61,443 nt of DNA from Planctomycetota bacterium (GCA_003644265.1 QNBX01000006.1:1-61443); one strand, 5' to 3'; counted from the first letter of the stretch, positions 9,563-18,962 are shown. The notes: generated by a model from the letters alone, not told the origin. Numbers and translations: made by a program.

Positions 9563-12039
9563 CACAGCGAACCCAGCTTGCGGCGTGCGCGCGCCCGCAC
9601 CCACTCGGCGCCGGTGTTGAGCACGAAGGTCATGGCGAACAGCACCAAACCCGCCAGGAACAGCGTGCGGTAGTGCGCGCCACCCTGCACGGCCTCGGGC
9701 AGCTCCACCGCGATGTTGGCCGAGAGGGTGCGGAAGCCGTTGAACAGGTTCCAGTCGCGGATAGGCGTGTTGCCCGTGGCCATGAGCACGATCATGGTCT
9801 CGCCCACGGCGCGCCCCAGGCCGATCATGAGCGCGGAGAACACGCCGCTGGCCGCCGCCGGGACCACCACGCGGAAGGCGGTCTGCCAGCGCGTGGCGCC
9901 GGCCGCCAGCGAGGCGTGGCGCAGGTGCTCGGGCACACGGCCCAGGGCGTCCTCCGCCAGGGTGTAGATCACCGGGATGACCGCGAAGCCCATGGCGAAG
10001 CCCACCACCAGGGCGTTGCGCACCTCGTAGGGACCCAGCAGGCTGCCGCGCAGATCAAAGCCGGCCCCGTCCAGCAGCCGCGCCAGCCCGAACGCCAACG
10101 CGATGGCGCCGGCCGAACCCAGCGCGGCCGCCAGGGGCACGGGGCCCAGGCGCGCGCGCTCGAGCCCCGGCCCGACGCGCTGCCAGAGCTCGGCGAAGGC
10201 CAGTCCGCAGGCAGGCAGCAGCAGCAACAGCCAGCCGCCCGTGGCCTCGCCGGCGCCGTCCAGCCAGAGCATGACGTCGCCGCCGAAGAACAGGCGCTCG
10301 GCCAGACCACCCAGCAACGCCGACAATCCGAGCGCCGCCAGCAGCGCCAGACCCATGGCGCCCAGGCGCAGCAGTCCCTCGTGACGATCGGCCAGTGCGC
10401 GCGGCAAGCCGCTCCACAGGGCCGCGCCCAGCACCAGGCAGGCGGGCAGCACCAACAGCCAGGCCACGATCTCCGGCAACACCTCGGCGATGAAGGGCGC
10501 CAGCACGAGCCCCGCCAGGAAACCCAGCACCACGCTGGGCAGGCTGGCCATGAGCTCGATCAGCGTCTTGACTGCCGTGCGCCGGCGCCGGGGCATGAAC
10601 TCGCTGGTGAAGAGCGCGGCCAGCAGCGCCAGCGGTGCGCCGAAGAGCATGCAGTAGACGGTGGCCTTGATGGTGCCGAACACCAGGGGCCACAGGCCCA
10701 GCTTGGGCTCGAAGGCGTCCGAGCCGCCGGTGGACTGCCACAGGTGATCGGGCTCGCTGAGGCCCTCGTACCAGAGCGGCGTGAAGAGCGCCGCCAGGCC
10801 CGCCTCGGGGTAGCCGGGGTCGAGGCGCCAGCGCTGCAGGCCGTCGGGGCCCAGCAGACCCAGCGCGTCCTCGCGCGGCGCCAGAGCCAGGCTCGCTCCG
10901 GCGGCGGGCGCCGGACCCTGCAGCTGGACCAGCTCCCGGCCGGAGGTCACCAGCTGCAAGCGCACCTGGCCGTCGGCCCAGGCCATGCCCAGCAGGCGGC
11001 TGCGGCGGCTGGGCGCCAGCGAGGCCACGGACGCGCCGCGCGGGCCGGCCAACGCGTGGGCCTGCACGAGCTGCCTGCCGTCCGCGCCACCGCCCTGCTC
11101 GGGTGTGCGATGGACGCTGAACCAAGCGCTGACGCGGCCCTCGCTGTCGCCCGTAACGAGTGTGTTGCGTCCCGCCAGCAGCGCGCAGGACGTGAGCGTT
11201 GCGCCGGGCTCGGGCGCCAGGTCAAGCTGCTCGGCGCGCAGCGACTCGCCAGCTGCGCCGGCGCGCAGGCGCAGCGCGCGGCCATCGCGCGCCGTCAGCA
11301 GCACCGTGTCGCCGTGTCCCATGAGGAACAGCCCCCAGGCCTGCTCGGCGTCGCCCGGCTGCAGCGGCAACGGCTTGCTGCTGCGCACCCGGGTGCGCTC
11401 GCCCGTGAGCAGGTTGCGGCGGCTGCGCAGGGTGTGCAGCGTCAGGCTGCGCTCGCCCTGCAGGGTGACGTAGGCCGACGTGCGCTCCGAAAGCACGGCG
11501 TCCACCAGGCGCACCGGACGCTCGTCGCCCGTCGGCAAGGCCTCGCCCACGCTCAGCTCGTAGCGCACGTGGCGCAGCAGGCCTTGCTCGGTGGCGGTCA
11601 CCAGCCCGTCGCCCCAGGCTCGACTGGCGCCCGGTGCCAGCTCCAGCAGCTCCGGGTCGGCCTCGCTCGCGGCCAGCACCCGCGACGTGAAACCCAACCT
11701 GAGCTCGCGCAGCGTCCCGTCGTCAAAGCCCAGGATGCCCCGGTCGCCGTGCAGCGCCCAGGCGCTGGGCGCCGGCAGCTGGGCCAGAGGAGAGGAGCGC
11801 GCCAGGGTGGCGCCGCTGTCCAACGCGAAGAGCGTCAGCACCCAGCGCTCGTCGAGCACCGCGGCCAGCTGACCGTACTCATCGAGCTCCGTGCGCAGCG
11901 CCCGCGCCGGCGCCGGCCGCGCCACCAGCGCGCCGCCCTGCACCTCGGCCGACGAGAACAACGGCAGGGCCACGGCCAGCAGGAAACCCATGATCAGCAC
12001 GATGGACGCGATGGTGCACAGGCCGCCGAGCGTGATCAC
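9562..12039 (-). CDS. pstC: Phosphate ABC transporter permease PstC, long form; true start probably upstream
   Basis: Partner permease of PstA. The coordinates use the first standard start codon, GTG 12039, but that places TM1 ('LGGLCTIASIVLIMGFLLAVALPLF') right at the N-terminus. The frame stays open upstream to the end of pstS, with a basic stretch (RPKRRGLRLGPRLADRLARG) normal for a PstC N-terminus and no ATG, GTG or TTG. A CTG at 12207, with GGAGAG at 12214-12219 six bases before it, is the best start and would give 881 residues. After TM1 come ~390 residues of beta-rich, WD-like soluble domain, then the permease core, with a second membrane insertion around residues 520-660 of the short form. 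The EAA loop ('HLRHASLAAGATRWQTAFRV') is intact. Confidence 0.9.
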   Translation of the reverse strand: MITLGGLCTIASIVLIMGFLLAVALPLFSSAEVQGGALVARPAPARALRTELDEYGQLAAVLDERWVLTLFALDSGATLARSSPLAQLPAPSAWALHGDRGILGFDDGTLRELRLGFTSRVLAASEADPELLELAPGASRAWGDGLVTATEQGLLRHVRYELSVGEALPTGDERPVRLVDAVLSERTSAYVTLQGERSLTLHTLRSRRNLLTGERTRVRSSKPLPLQPGDAEQAWGLFLMGHGDTVLLTARDGRALRLRAGAAGESLRAEQLDLAPEPGATLTSCALLAGRNTLVTGDSEGRVSAWFSVHRTPEQGGGADGRQLVQAHALAGPRGASVASLAPSRRSRLLGMAWADGQVRLQLVTSGRELVQLQGPAPAAGASLALAPREDALGLLGPDGLQRWRLDPGYPEAGLAALFTPLWYEGLSEPDHLWQSTGGSDAFEPKLGLWPLVFGTIKATVYCMLFGAPLALLAALFTSEFMPRRRRTAVKTLIELMASLPSVVLGFLAGLVLAPFIAEVLPEIVAWLLVLPACLVLGAALWSGLPRALADRHEGLLRLGAMGLALLAALGLSALLGGLAERLFFGGDVMLWLDGAGEATGGWLLLLLPACGLAFAELWQRVGPGLERARLGPVPLAAALGSAGAIALAFGLARLLDGAGFDLRGSLLGPYEVRNALVVGFAMGFAVIPVIYTLAEDALGRVPEHLRHASLAAGATRWQTAFRVVVPAAASGVFSALMIGLGRAVGETMIVLMATGNTPIRDWNLFNGFRTLSANIAVELPEAVQGGAHYRTLFLAGLVLFAMTFVLNTGAEWVRARARRKLGSL

Positions 12040-12209
12040 CCCGCGCGCGAGGCGGTCGGCCAGCCGCGGGCCCAGGCGCAGCCCGCGCCGCTTCGGACGC
12101 TCACGCCGCGGGGCTCCACGCGCGGACGCGGACGCGGCGGCGTAGGCCGTCGTGCCCGCGGCCGCGCTTCGGCCACGCTCTGCGCCAGGGGGTAGCTTGG
12201 GTTGCAGCC

Positions 12210-13208
12210 TCAGCTCTCCGCCTTGGCCGGCAGCTCCAGCTCGACGGCACTCAGGGCCTCACGCGCGATGGCCGCGCTGACCGGGAAGTAGCCGGCCTTG
12301 ACCACGTCCTGCTGGCCCTGCTTGCTGAAGATGTACAGCAGGAACTCGCGCCGCAGCGGCTCGAGCGCCGCGCCCGGCTGCTTGTTGACGTAGAGCTGCA
12401 GGAAGCGCGCCAGCGGGTACTCGCCGGTGTACGCGTGTTCCGGCGTGGCGGGCACCGCGGTGCTGGCGGCGTCGAAGGCCAAGGGCACTGCGCGCACGTC
12501 GGCGGTCTTGTAGCCGATGCCGCTGTAGCCCATGGCGAAGCGATCGGTGGCCACGCCCTGGACAACGGCCGAGCTGCCGGGCTGCTCCTTGACGCTGTCC
12601 TTGTAGTCACCCTTGAACAGCGCGTGCTGCTTGAAGTAGCCGTAGGTGCCGCTGGCTGAGTTGCGACCGTAGAGGCTGATGGAGCGCTGGCCCCAGGCGC
12701 CTTCCAGGCCCAGCTCACTCCAGCCGCGGATGTCATGGCTGAGCCCGCCGTTGCGCGACTTGCTGAAGACGGCGTCCACCTGAGCCAGCGTGAGCGACGG
12801 CAGCGGGTTGTCCTTGTTCACGTAGACCGCGAGCATGTCGATGCTGGTGGGCAACGGCGTGGGCTCGTAGCCGAAGCTGCGCTTGAAGTCATCGAGCTCG
12901 GCCTGCTTCATGCCCCGGCTCATGGGACCGAAGCTGGCCTTGCCGGCGATCAGGGCCGGCGGCGCGGTGGAGCTGCCCTTGCCCTCCACCTCGATCTGCA
13001 CGTTGGGGTAGCGCGACTTGAAGCCCTCGCCCCACAGGGCCAACAGGTTGTTCATGGTGTCGGAGCCGACACTCTTGATGTTGCCCGACACACCCTGCAC
13101 CGCACGGTAGCTCGGCAGGCCGGGGTCGACCTTGACGACCTGACCCGTGACAGGGAGGGACAGGGCCAGCGCGGCCAGGACGCCGCTCAGGAACGGGGAA
13201 GGCTTCAC
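12210..13208 (-). CDS. pstS: Periplasmic phosphate-binding protein PstS
   Basis: 332 residues, GTG start with GAGGA six bases upstream. A signal peptide ('LAALALSLPVTGQ', cleavage near residue 22) targets it to the periplasm, where it captures phosphate and delivers it to PstC/PstA. The phosphate-contacting motifs of the PstS/PBP-like family are visible: 'GSDTMNNLLALW', 'EGKGSSTAPPALIAGKASFGPMSRGMK', here split by normal family spacing, and 'GRNSASGTYGYFKQH'. It lacks a lipobox, so it is probably soluble. It is the first gene of pstSCAB and is preceded by a nested inverted repeat (13226-13282) that may control expression under phosphate limitation. Confidence 0.95.
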   Translation of the reverse strand: MKPSPFLSGVLAALALSLPVTGQVVKVDPGLPSYRAVQGVSGNIKSVGSDTMNNLLALWGEGFKSRYPNVQIEVEGKGSSTAPPALIAGKASFGPMSRGMKQAELDDFKRSFGYEPTPLPTSIDMLAVYVNKDNPLPSLTLAQVDAVFSKSRNGGLSHDIRGWSELGLEGAWGQRSISLYGRNSASGTYGYFKQHALFKGDYKDSVKEQPGSSAVVQGVATDRFAMGYSGIGYKTADVRAVPLAFDAASTAVPATPEHAYTGEYPLARFLQLYVNKQPGAALEPLRREFLLYIFSKQGQQDVVKAGYFPVSAAIAREALSAVELELPAKAES

Positions 13209-13225
13209 AACTCGTCCTCACACAG

Positions 13226-13282
13226 GGAATACGGGGCGGGGTCTGGCAGCGGACGAGCGCCCGCTGCAGTGGCCCGTATTCC
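13226..13282 (-). promoter_or_regulatory. Nested inverted repeat in the pstS leader
   Basis: Perfect 10-bp arms GGAATACGGG (13226-13235) and CCCGTATTCC (13273-13282) lie 37 bases apart. Inside them is a second perfect 7-bp pair, GCAGCGG (13246-13252) and CCGCTGC (13261-13267), with an 8-base loop. The element ends 17 bases upstream of the pstS GTG, just above its ribosome site. It could fold as an RNA stem with an inner hairpin or be a pair of operator half-sites. No known PHO-box consensus was recognised. Confidence 0.5.
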
Positions 13283-13384
13283 ACGCCCGAGGCGTGTCCG
13301 GCGCGTGCGCCGCGTGTGTGGATCGCGTGAAGTCTGCTACGCGCTCAGCGTCGAGGCTCGACACCAGCGCTCAACGCCAGCTCA

Positions 13385-13410
13385 GCTCTCAGGGCCCGCG
13401 CCTGAGGAGC
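13385..13410 (-). terminator. Stem-loop after guaA, possible terminator
   Basis: GCT-CTCAGG pairs with CCTGAG-(G)-AGC around a 7-base GC loop: nine pairs with one bulged base. It starts five bases after the guaA stop. No T-run follows on the minus strand, so an intrinsic terminator is only suggested. Confidence 0.3.
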
Positions 13411-13414
13411 GCCC

Positions 13415-14974
13415 CTACTCCCACTCGATGGTGGCGGGCGGCTTGCTGGAGATGTCGTAGACCACGCGGTTGATGCCCGTCACCTCGTTGATGATGCGGT
13501 TGCTCACGCGCCCCAGCAGCTCGTAGGGCAGCGGCGACCAGTCGGCGGTCATGAAGTCGGTGGTGTCGACGGAGCGCAGGGCCAGCACGTTCTCGTAGGT
13601 GCGGGCGTCGCCCATGACGCCCACGGACTGCACCGGCAGCAGCACGCAGAAGGCCTGGCTGGTGCGCGCCATCCAGCCGCTGGATTCCAGCTCGGCGCGG
13701 AAGATGGCGTCGGCCTCGCGCAGCACGGCCAGACGCGCGGGGGTCACCTCTCCGGGGCAGCGCACGGCCAGGCCGGGGCCCGGGAAGGGGTGCCGCGCCA
13801 CCATGGCGTCGGGCAGGCCGAGGCGCCGTCCCAGCTCACGCACCTCGTCCTTGAACAGCTCGCGGAAGGGCTCCACCAGCTTGAAGGCCAGGTCGTCCGG
13901 CAGCCCGCCCACGTTGTGATGCGTCTTGATGGTGGCCGTGGCCCCGCCGTGGGCCGCCACCGACTCGATCACGTCGGGGTAGAGCGTGCCCTGGGCCAGG
14001 AACTGCGCGTTGCCGCAGCTGCGCGCCTGCTCGGCGAAGACGTCGATGAAAACCTTGCCGATGGCGCGGCGCTTGGCCTCGGGGTCCGTGACGCCGGCCA
14101 GCTCGGATAGAAAGCGCTCGCTGGCGTCGATGTGGCGCAGGTCGATGCCGAAGCCCCCCGCGCCGAAGGTCTCCACCACCTGGGCCGCCTCGTCCTTTCG
14201 GAGCAGCCCGTTGTCGACAAAGATGCAGGTGAGCCGGTCGCCCAGGACGCGCTGCAGCAGCATGGCCAGGGTGGAGCTGTCGACGCCGCCGGACAGCCCG
14301 CAGATCACGCGGCCGTCGCCGACCTGCTGCAGCACGGCTGCGCCAGCCTGCTCCAGGAAGCCGCCCATCTCCCAGCTGCGGTCGGCGCCGCAGCGTTCGT
14401 GCAAGAAGGCGTCCAGGATGGCTCGGCCCTGCTCGGTGTGCGTGACCTCGGCGTGGAACTGCAGGCCCAGGAAGCGACCGTCCAGACCCTCCACCGCCGC
14501 CACGGGGCAGCTGTCGGACTCGGCCAGCAGGCTGAAGCCGTCGGGCAGATCCTCGACCCGATCGCCGTGGCTCATCCAGACCACGCTCTCGCCCTGCGCG
14601 CCGGGCAGGCCGAGGCTGCGCAGCTGCGTGCGCCCATACTCGCCGCCGCCGCTGCCCGGGCTGACCTGGGCGCCCATGAGCTTGAGCGTGGCCTGCATGC
14701 CGTAGCAGATGCCCAGCACGGGCACGCCCAGCTCGAACAGCGCCGGGTCGACCTGCGGAGCGTCGGCCTCGTAGACCGAGCGCGGGCCGCCCGACAGGAT
14801 CACGCCGCGCAGGGCGCCCACATCGCGGGACAGCGCGGCCAGCTCGCCGCCGGCCGGGTGGATGCGGCAGAACACACCGGACTCGCGCACGCGGCGGGCG
14901 ATGAGTTGGGTGAACTGGCTGCCGAAGTCGACGATGGCGACGGCGTCGTGCGACTGACCGAGTGATGCGCTCAT
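13415..14974 (-). CDS. guaA: GMP synthase (glutamine-hydrolysing)
   Basis: Converts XMP to GMP using glutamine and ATP, the last step of guanine nucleotide synthesis, in the cytoplasm. 519 residues, normal length. The N-terminal class I glutamine amidotransferase has the nucleophile in 'GICYGMQ' and the His/Glu pair in 'LQFHAEV'. The ATP pyrophosphatase domain has the PP-loop 'LSGGVDSST'. The C-terminal dimerisation domain ends 'VYDISSKPPATIEWE', as in nearly all GuaA. The ATG at 14974 overlaps the guaB stop by four bases (ATGA), so guaB-guaA is a coupled operon. Confidence 0.97.
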   Translation of the reverse strand: MSASLGQSHDAVAIVDFGSQFTQLIARRVRESGVFCRIHPAGGELAALSRDVGALRGVILSGGPRSVYEADAPQVDPALFELGVPVLGICYGMQATLKLMGAQVSPGSGGGEYGRTQLRSLGLPGAQGESVVWMSHGDRVEDLPDGFSLLAESDSCPVAAVEGLDGRFLGLQFHAEVTHTEQGRAILDAFLHERCGADRSWEMGGFLEQAGAAVLQQVGDGRVICGLSGGVDSSTLAMLLQRVLGDRLTCIFVDNGLLRKDEAAQVVETFGAGGFGIDLRHIDASERFLSELAGVTDPEAKRRAIGKVFIDVFAEQARSCGNAQFLAQGTLYPDVIESVAAHGGATATIKTHHNVGGLPDDLAFKLVEPFRELFKDEVRELGRRLGLPDAMVARHPFPGPGLAVRCPGEVTPARLAVLREADAIFRAELESSGWMARTSQAFCVLLPVQSVGVMGDARTYENVLALRSVDTTDFMTADWSPLPYELLGRVSNRIINEVTGINRVVYDISSKPPATIEWE

Positions 14975-16557
14975 GGCTGGCTGTGGTAGTTGGGCGCTTC
15001 CTTGGTGATCTCGATGTCGTGCGGGTGGTTCTCCCGCAGCGCGGCCGCCGACACGCGACAGAAGCGCGCGTGGCTGGCCAACTCGGGCAGGTTGGCCACG
15101 CCGGCGTAACCCATGCCGGAGCGCAGGCCGCCCACCATCTGATAGACGAAAGGAGCCAAGGGCCCCTTGTACGGCACCAGGCCTTCGACACCCTCGGGCA
15201 CCAGCTTGTCGGCCGCGTCCACGTCGCCCTGGGAGTAGCGGTCCTTGCTGCCGTCCACCATGGCGCCCAGCGAGCCCATGCCGCGCACGGTCTTGTAGCT
15301 GCGGCCCTTGTAGAGCACGCGCTCGCCGGGGCTCTCGTCCAGTCCGGCAAAGAGCGCGCCGATCATGACCGCGCTGGCGCCGCAGGCCAGGGCCTTGACG
15401 ATGTCGCCGCTGTGCCGGATGCCGCCGTCGGCGATGACCGTCACACCGGCCGGCACGGCCACCGAGGCCACGTCGGCGATGGCCGTCAGCTGGGGCACGC
15501 CCACCCCCGCCACGATGCGCGTGGTGCAGATGGAGCCGGGGCCGATGCCGACCTTGAGCGCGTCGGCGCCAGCGTCGATCAGCGCGGCGGCCGCATCTGC
15601 GGTGGCGATGTTTCCGGCCACCACGTCGATGTCGTGGCGAGCCTTCAGCTGGCGCACGGTCTCGATCACGTTGCGGCTGTGTCCGTGGGCCGTGTCCACC
15701 ACCAGCAGGTCGACGTCGGCCGCCACCAGCGCGTCGGCGCGCTCGTGATCGTGCACGCCCACCGCCGCGCCCACGCGCAGGCGGCCCTTGTCGTCGCGAC
15801 ACGCGCCGGCGAAGCGCGCCGTCTCGTTGATGTCGCGCATGGTGATCAGACCGGCCAGGCGGCCCTGTCCGTCCACCAGCAGCAGCTTCTCGATCTTGTT
15901 CTGGTGCAGGCGGTCCTTGGCCTGCTCGAGATCGGTGTCCGGGTCGCCCGTCACCAGCTGGCGTGTCATGACCTCGGAGATGGCGGTCTCGGGCGCGCGA
16001 TGAAAGCGCAGGTCGCGATTGGTGAGGATGCCCACCACCTGCCCGTTGGCCTCCACGATGGGCAAACCGGAGATGTTCTGGCGCGACATGATCTGCTGCG
16101 CCTCGCCGATGCTGGCCTCCGGCGGCAGCGTCACCGGGTCGGCGATCACGCCGTGGGCGCTGCGCTTGACCTTGCGCACCTCGGCCACCTGATCGGCTGG
16201 CTTGAGGTTCTTGTGGATCACGCCCAGCCCGCCGTTGCGTGCCAGGGCGATGGCCAGAGCCGACTCGGTCACGGTGTCCATGGCAGCGGACATGAGCGGC
16301 ACGCCCAGGCGCAGGCGCGAGGTGAGCCAGGTGCCCGTCTCGACCGCGCTGGGCACCACGTCGGAGGCCCGCGGCAGCATGAGCACGTCGTCGAAGGTCA
16401 GGCCTTCGGTGACCACGCGCTCGGACAGCGCGGGGATGGAGGTCAGCCGCGGGGCTGATTCCTGTCCAGAAGCCGGGTCAGAACTCTTGTCGGCGCTCGA
16501 GGCGGCCGGGCTCTGCGGGGAGTGGGCCTGCCCAGAGGGGGTTGTACGCGTTTCCAT
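14971..16557 (-). CDS. guaB: IMP dehydrogenase
   Basis: Oxidises IMP to XMP with NAD+, the committed step to GMP. 528 residues from the chosen ATG; the conserved start of the barrel is '[19 protein letters not shown]'. Two CBS domains are inserted ('[18 protein letters not shown]...' and '[15 protein letters not shown]'). The catalytic Cys sits in '[18 protein letters not shown]' and the flap in 'GMGSLGAM'. An upstream GTG at 16602 was rejected because it lies in the T-rich tail of the terminator at 16601-16645. About 40 Ser/Pro-rich residues precede the barrel, longer than usual. It is first in the operon with guaA. Confidence 0.96.
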   Translation of the reverse strand: METRTTPSGQAHSPQSPAASSADKSSDPASGQESAPRLTSIPALSERVVTEGLTFDDVLMLPRASDVVPSAVETGTWLTSRLRLGVPLMSAAMDTVTESALAIALARNGGLGVIHKNLKPADQVAEVRKVKRSAHGVIADPVTLPPEASIGEAQQIMSRQNISGLPIVEANGQVVGILTNRDLRFHRAPETAISEVMTRQLVTGDPDTDLEQAKDRLHQNKIEKLLLVDGQGRLAGLITMRDINETARFAGACRDDKGRLRVGAAVGVHDHERADALVAADVDLLVVDTAHGHSRNVIETVRQLKARHDIDVVAGNIATADAAAALIDAGADALKVGIGPGSICTTRIVAGVGVPQLTAIADVASVAVPAGVTVIADGGIRHSGDIVKALACGASAVMIGALFAGLDESPGERVLYKGRSYKTVRGMGSLGAMVDGSKDRYSQGDVDAADKLVPEGVEGLVPYKGPLAPFVYQMVGGLRSGMGYAGVANLPELASHARFCRVSAAALRENHPHDIEITKEAPNYHSQP

Positions 16558-16600
16558 TGGGCGATTGGACCACACGCACCCTGCCGATGGAACGCTCCCC

Positions 16601-16645
16601 ACGAAAGAACCCGGGCTCCCGGGGACGAACCCCCGAGAACCCGGG
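16601..16645 (-). terminator. UUCG-loop intrinsic terminator between the O-antigen-ligase-like gene and guaB
   Basis: On the minus strand a 16-base arm CCCGGGTTCTCGGGGG (16645-16630) pairs fully, with three G-U pairs, to TCCCCGGGAGCCCGGG (16625-16610) around a TTCG tetraloop (16629-16626). It is followed directly by the T-rich tail TTCTTTCGT (16609-16601). This is the classic form of a very stable intrinsic terminator. It lies 75 bases after the stop of the 16720-18813 gene and implies that guaB has its own promoter between here and 16557, or reads through under control. Confidence 0.75.
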
Positions 16646-16719
16646 CTGCGAGAAGAAGAAGGAGAGTGAAGCTCCTATCGCGCCGGGGGCCGGGTGACTT
16701 GAACGCGCAGCGCGCGCCG

Positions 16720-18813
16720 TCAGCGCCGGTCTCTGGGGAGCGGCGGTCCGGCCCGCTCCTTCCAACCCGGAAAGAGCCGCGTGCCATCGTCGTCCATGGC
16801 CGTCCAGAGCGCCGTCGAGGGCAACAGCCAGCCGCTGTTCGAGCGGTACTGCAAGTACACGGCCCACCAGGAATCCGGCGACCCGGGCAGCAGCTGCAGC
16901 CGGTGCGTGACGTGTTTGAACTCCCGGCCCCAGGCCGGCTGCGACTCGGCCGGACCGTCCTGCAGCAGCAACGCGAAGAAGTGTCGTGACGCCACCTGGG
17001 CCTTGACCCGCTCGGGTCCGGGCGGGCGCTGCAGCGCCTGCTTGCCCCACAATCGCGCCAGGGTCAGCACGATGTCGAATGACGCCGCCGGATCCTGCTG
17101 GAGCAGGAACTCGGCCCGATAGCAGGCCTCATCCAACTCTCCCACCCGCTCCAGGCAGCGGATCAAGGCCGTGTTCACGCTGGGGTCACCGGGGCTCGTA
17201 GCGAGCGCCGCGCGAAAGCAACTGAGGGCCTGCGCGTCATCGCCCAGGGCCAGCTCCGCCTCGCCCTGCTTCATGAGCAGGCTGGTGTCGTAGGTCCACA
17301 GGCGGCGTGCGCGGCGATAGTGGTTGCGGGCGCTCTCCCAGTCGCCGGCGGCCATGGCCAGGTCGCCGAGATGCTGCTCCGGCAGATGGCCGCCGACACG
17401 CAGCGTGGCCATGCGCTGGAGCAGTTCGCGCGCGCGGGGCAGGTCGCCCTGCTCCCAGGCTGCCTGCGCCTGGCTGTACCACAGGGACCCGGGCAGGCGC
17501 ACGGCCACCACGCTCAGCGCGGCCAGCGCCGCCGCCGAGAGGCCCAGCGCCAGCACGGGCAGCCGCGCCCGGCTGCGTCGCCTCGCGGGCGCGGCCAGGG
17601 CGCCGGTGAGTCCGACCACCACGGCCAAGCAGGAGGCGGTAGCCCCGAGGGCCAAGGGCACCTCGAACACACCCAGCAGCACGAACACGCCTAGCGAGCC
17701 GAGCAACCCCGCGGGCAGAGCGCGCTCGCGAGGGCTGATTCGCTGCCGCGACAAGAGACCCAGGAGCTGCCACAGCACGGCCGCCAACAGCCCGAAGTAC
17801 AACGCCATGCCCGGCAGCCCCAGCTCGACCAGCAGCTGCAGGGCGTCGTTGTGGGCGTGGGGAATGTCGATCTGGCCGAAGTCCTCCTCGCTGTAGACCA
17901 CCATGAAGTTGCCGGCGCCGACGCCTCGCAGCGGGTCCTCAGCCGCCACCGTCAGCGCACGCCGCCACACGGTCGGGCGAAAGAGCGAGTCGTCCCGAGT
18001 GCCGAGCCCGACCTGCTCCAGCAGGGTCACGGCCTTCGAGAAGCCGTCCTTGGCCACGGCGCGCGCAGCGTCCGAGAACGGGAACAGCAGCCCGGCCACG
18101 GCCAACACGACGAACAACGCGGCCGTGCGTCGGCCGGGGCGGCCCAGGCCGCCTCCCCAGCGCATCACCGAGGCCACGCAGGCGAGGCCCAGCAGCGCCG
18201 CGGCCAGGCCCGCGCGGCTGTGCAGCAGCATCAGGTAGGCCAGCAGGGCCAGGCAGGCGCCGGCCCAGGGCCAGCGGCGCGGGCCGCGGGCCGCCAGCGC
18301 GGCGGCCAGGGGCACGAGCATGACCGCCCAGGCCGCGGCCATGTTGTTGTGCGTAAACAGCCAGCTGGCGAACTTGCGCTCCGCCGTGGCCAGCTCGCCC
18401 ACGCGCAGCAGCACGGCGCTCCCGTCGACCAGCACCACCAGCATGCCGAGCAGCACCAGCCGTGCCATCCAGCGGCCCACCGCGTCGGCGTCACGGGCGA
18501 CATCGCGCAGCGCTCGCGCCACACCGGGCAGCGCGCCCAGCATGACCACCACCAGCAAGCCCATGCTGGGACTGCGCGCCCACAGCAGCGACAGCGCGGC
18601 CCAGCCGCCCAGCCCGCCCAGCAGCAGCTCAGGCAGGGTGGGCAGCAGCCAGGACCGCCGACCGCTCAACGCACCCAGGGCTTCGCCCAGGATGAGGCCG
18701 GCGCCCAGCGCAGCCAGGGCCATGGCCTTGGCCGAGAGCGTATCGGGCCCCAAGGGATCGAAGGCCAAGGGCACCGCCAGTACGGCCCAGGTGGCGAGTC
18801 GCCGAGCGGTCAT
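16720..18813 (-). CDS. O-antigen ligase/polymerase-like membrane protein with C-terminal TPR repeats
   Basis: 697 residues from the ATG at 18813, which starts the first hydrophobic helix; an in-frame ATG at 18909 would add 32 residues without membrane character. About 11-12 transmembrane helices fill residues 1-440. The Wzy_C/O-antigen-ligase loop is visible as 'WRRALTVAAEDPLRGVGAGNF' and 'DIPHAHNDALQLLVELGLPGM', which contains the conserved H-x-H/N motif of the family. The soluble C-terminus (from ~470) is built of TPR-like helices ('AAWEQGDLPRARELLQRM', 'GDWESARNHYRRARRLW', 'GDDAQALSCFRAALATSPGD'). Such proteins join or polymerise lipid-linked glycans at the membrane. The glycan acceptor is not evident. 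A terminator follows at 16601-16645. Confidence 0.8.
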   Translation of the reverse strand: MTARRLATWAVLAVPLAFDPLGPDTLSAKAMALAALGAGLILGEALGALSGRRSWLLPTLPELLLGGLGGWAALSLLWARSPSMGLLVVVMLGALPGVARALRDVARDADAVGRWMARLVLLGMLVVLVDGSAVLLRVGELATAERKFASWLFTHNNMAAAWAVMLVPLAAALAARGPRRWPWAGACLALLAYLMLLHSRAGLAAALLGLACVASVMRWGGGLGRPGRRTAALFVVLAVAGLLFPFSDAARAVAKDGFSKAVTLLEQVGLGTRDDSLFRPTVWRRALTVAAEDPLRGVGAGNFMVVYSEEDFGQIDIPHAHNDALQLLVELGLPGMALYFGLLAAVLWQLLGLLSRQRISPRERALPAGLLGSLGVFVLLGVFEVPLALGATASCLAVVVGLTGALAAPARRRSRARLPVLALGLSAAALAALSVVAVRLPGSLWYSQAQAAWEQGDLPRARELLQRMATLRVGGHLPEQHLGDLAMAAGDWESARNHYRRARRLWTYDTSLLMKQGEAELALGDDAQALSCFRAALATSPGDPSVNTALIRCLERVGELDEACYRAEFLLQQDPAASFDIVLTLARLWGKQALQRPPGPERVKAQVASRHFFALLLQDGPAESQPAWGREFKHVTHRLQLLPGSPDSWWAVYLQYRSNSGWLLPSTALWTAMDDDGTRLFPGWKERAGPPLPRDRR

Positions 18814-18880
18814 GGGAGGGGCATGTGCCACCCGGCCATTGTGCGAACCCGTGACGCGACCTACCAGCACGGCGGGCCTC

Positions 18881-18909
18881 TTGCGAGGAGGGACGCTGCG
18901 CGGCATCAT
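18881..18909 (+). promoter_or_regulatory. Candidate promoter of tRNA-Pro
   Basis: TTGCGA (18881-18886) and CATCAT (18904-18909) are spaced by 17 bases, each matching four of six consensus sigma-70 positions, about 50 bases before the mature tRNA. Reasonable by position and spacing, but weak by sequence. Confidence 0.35.
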
Positions 18910-18962
18910 CTACGGCTTCGGCATGCGCCCCACGTTTGCGTGGCTGCGGAGGCCGGACCCGT

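Noticed and set aside
16607..16647. 11-base direct repeat GAACCCGGGCT before guaB as an operator
   Set aside because: Both copies are parts of the arms of the terminator stem, which explains them better.
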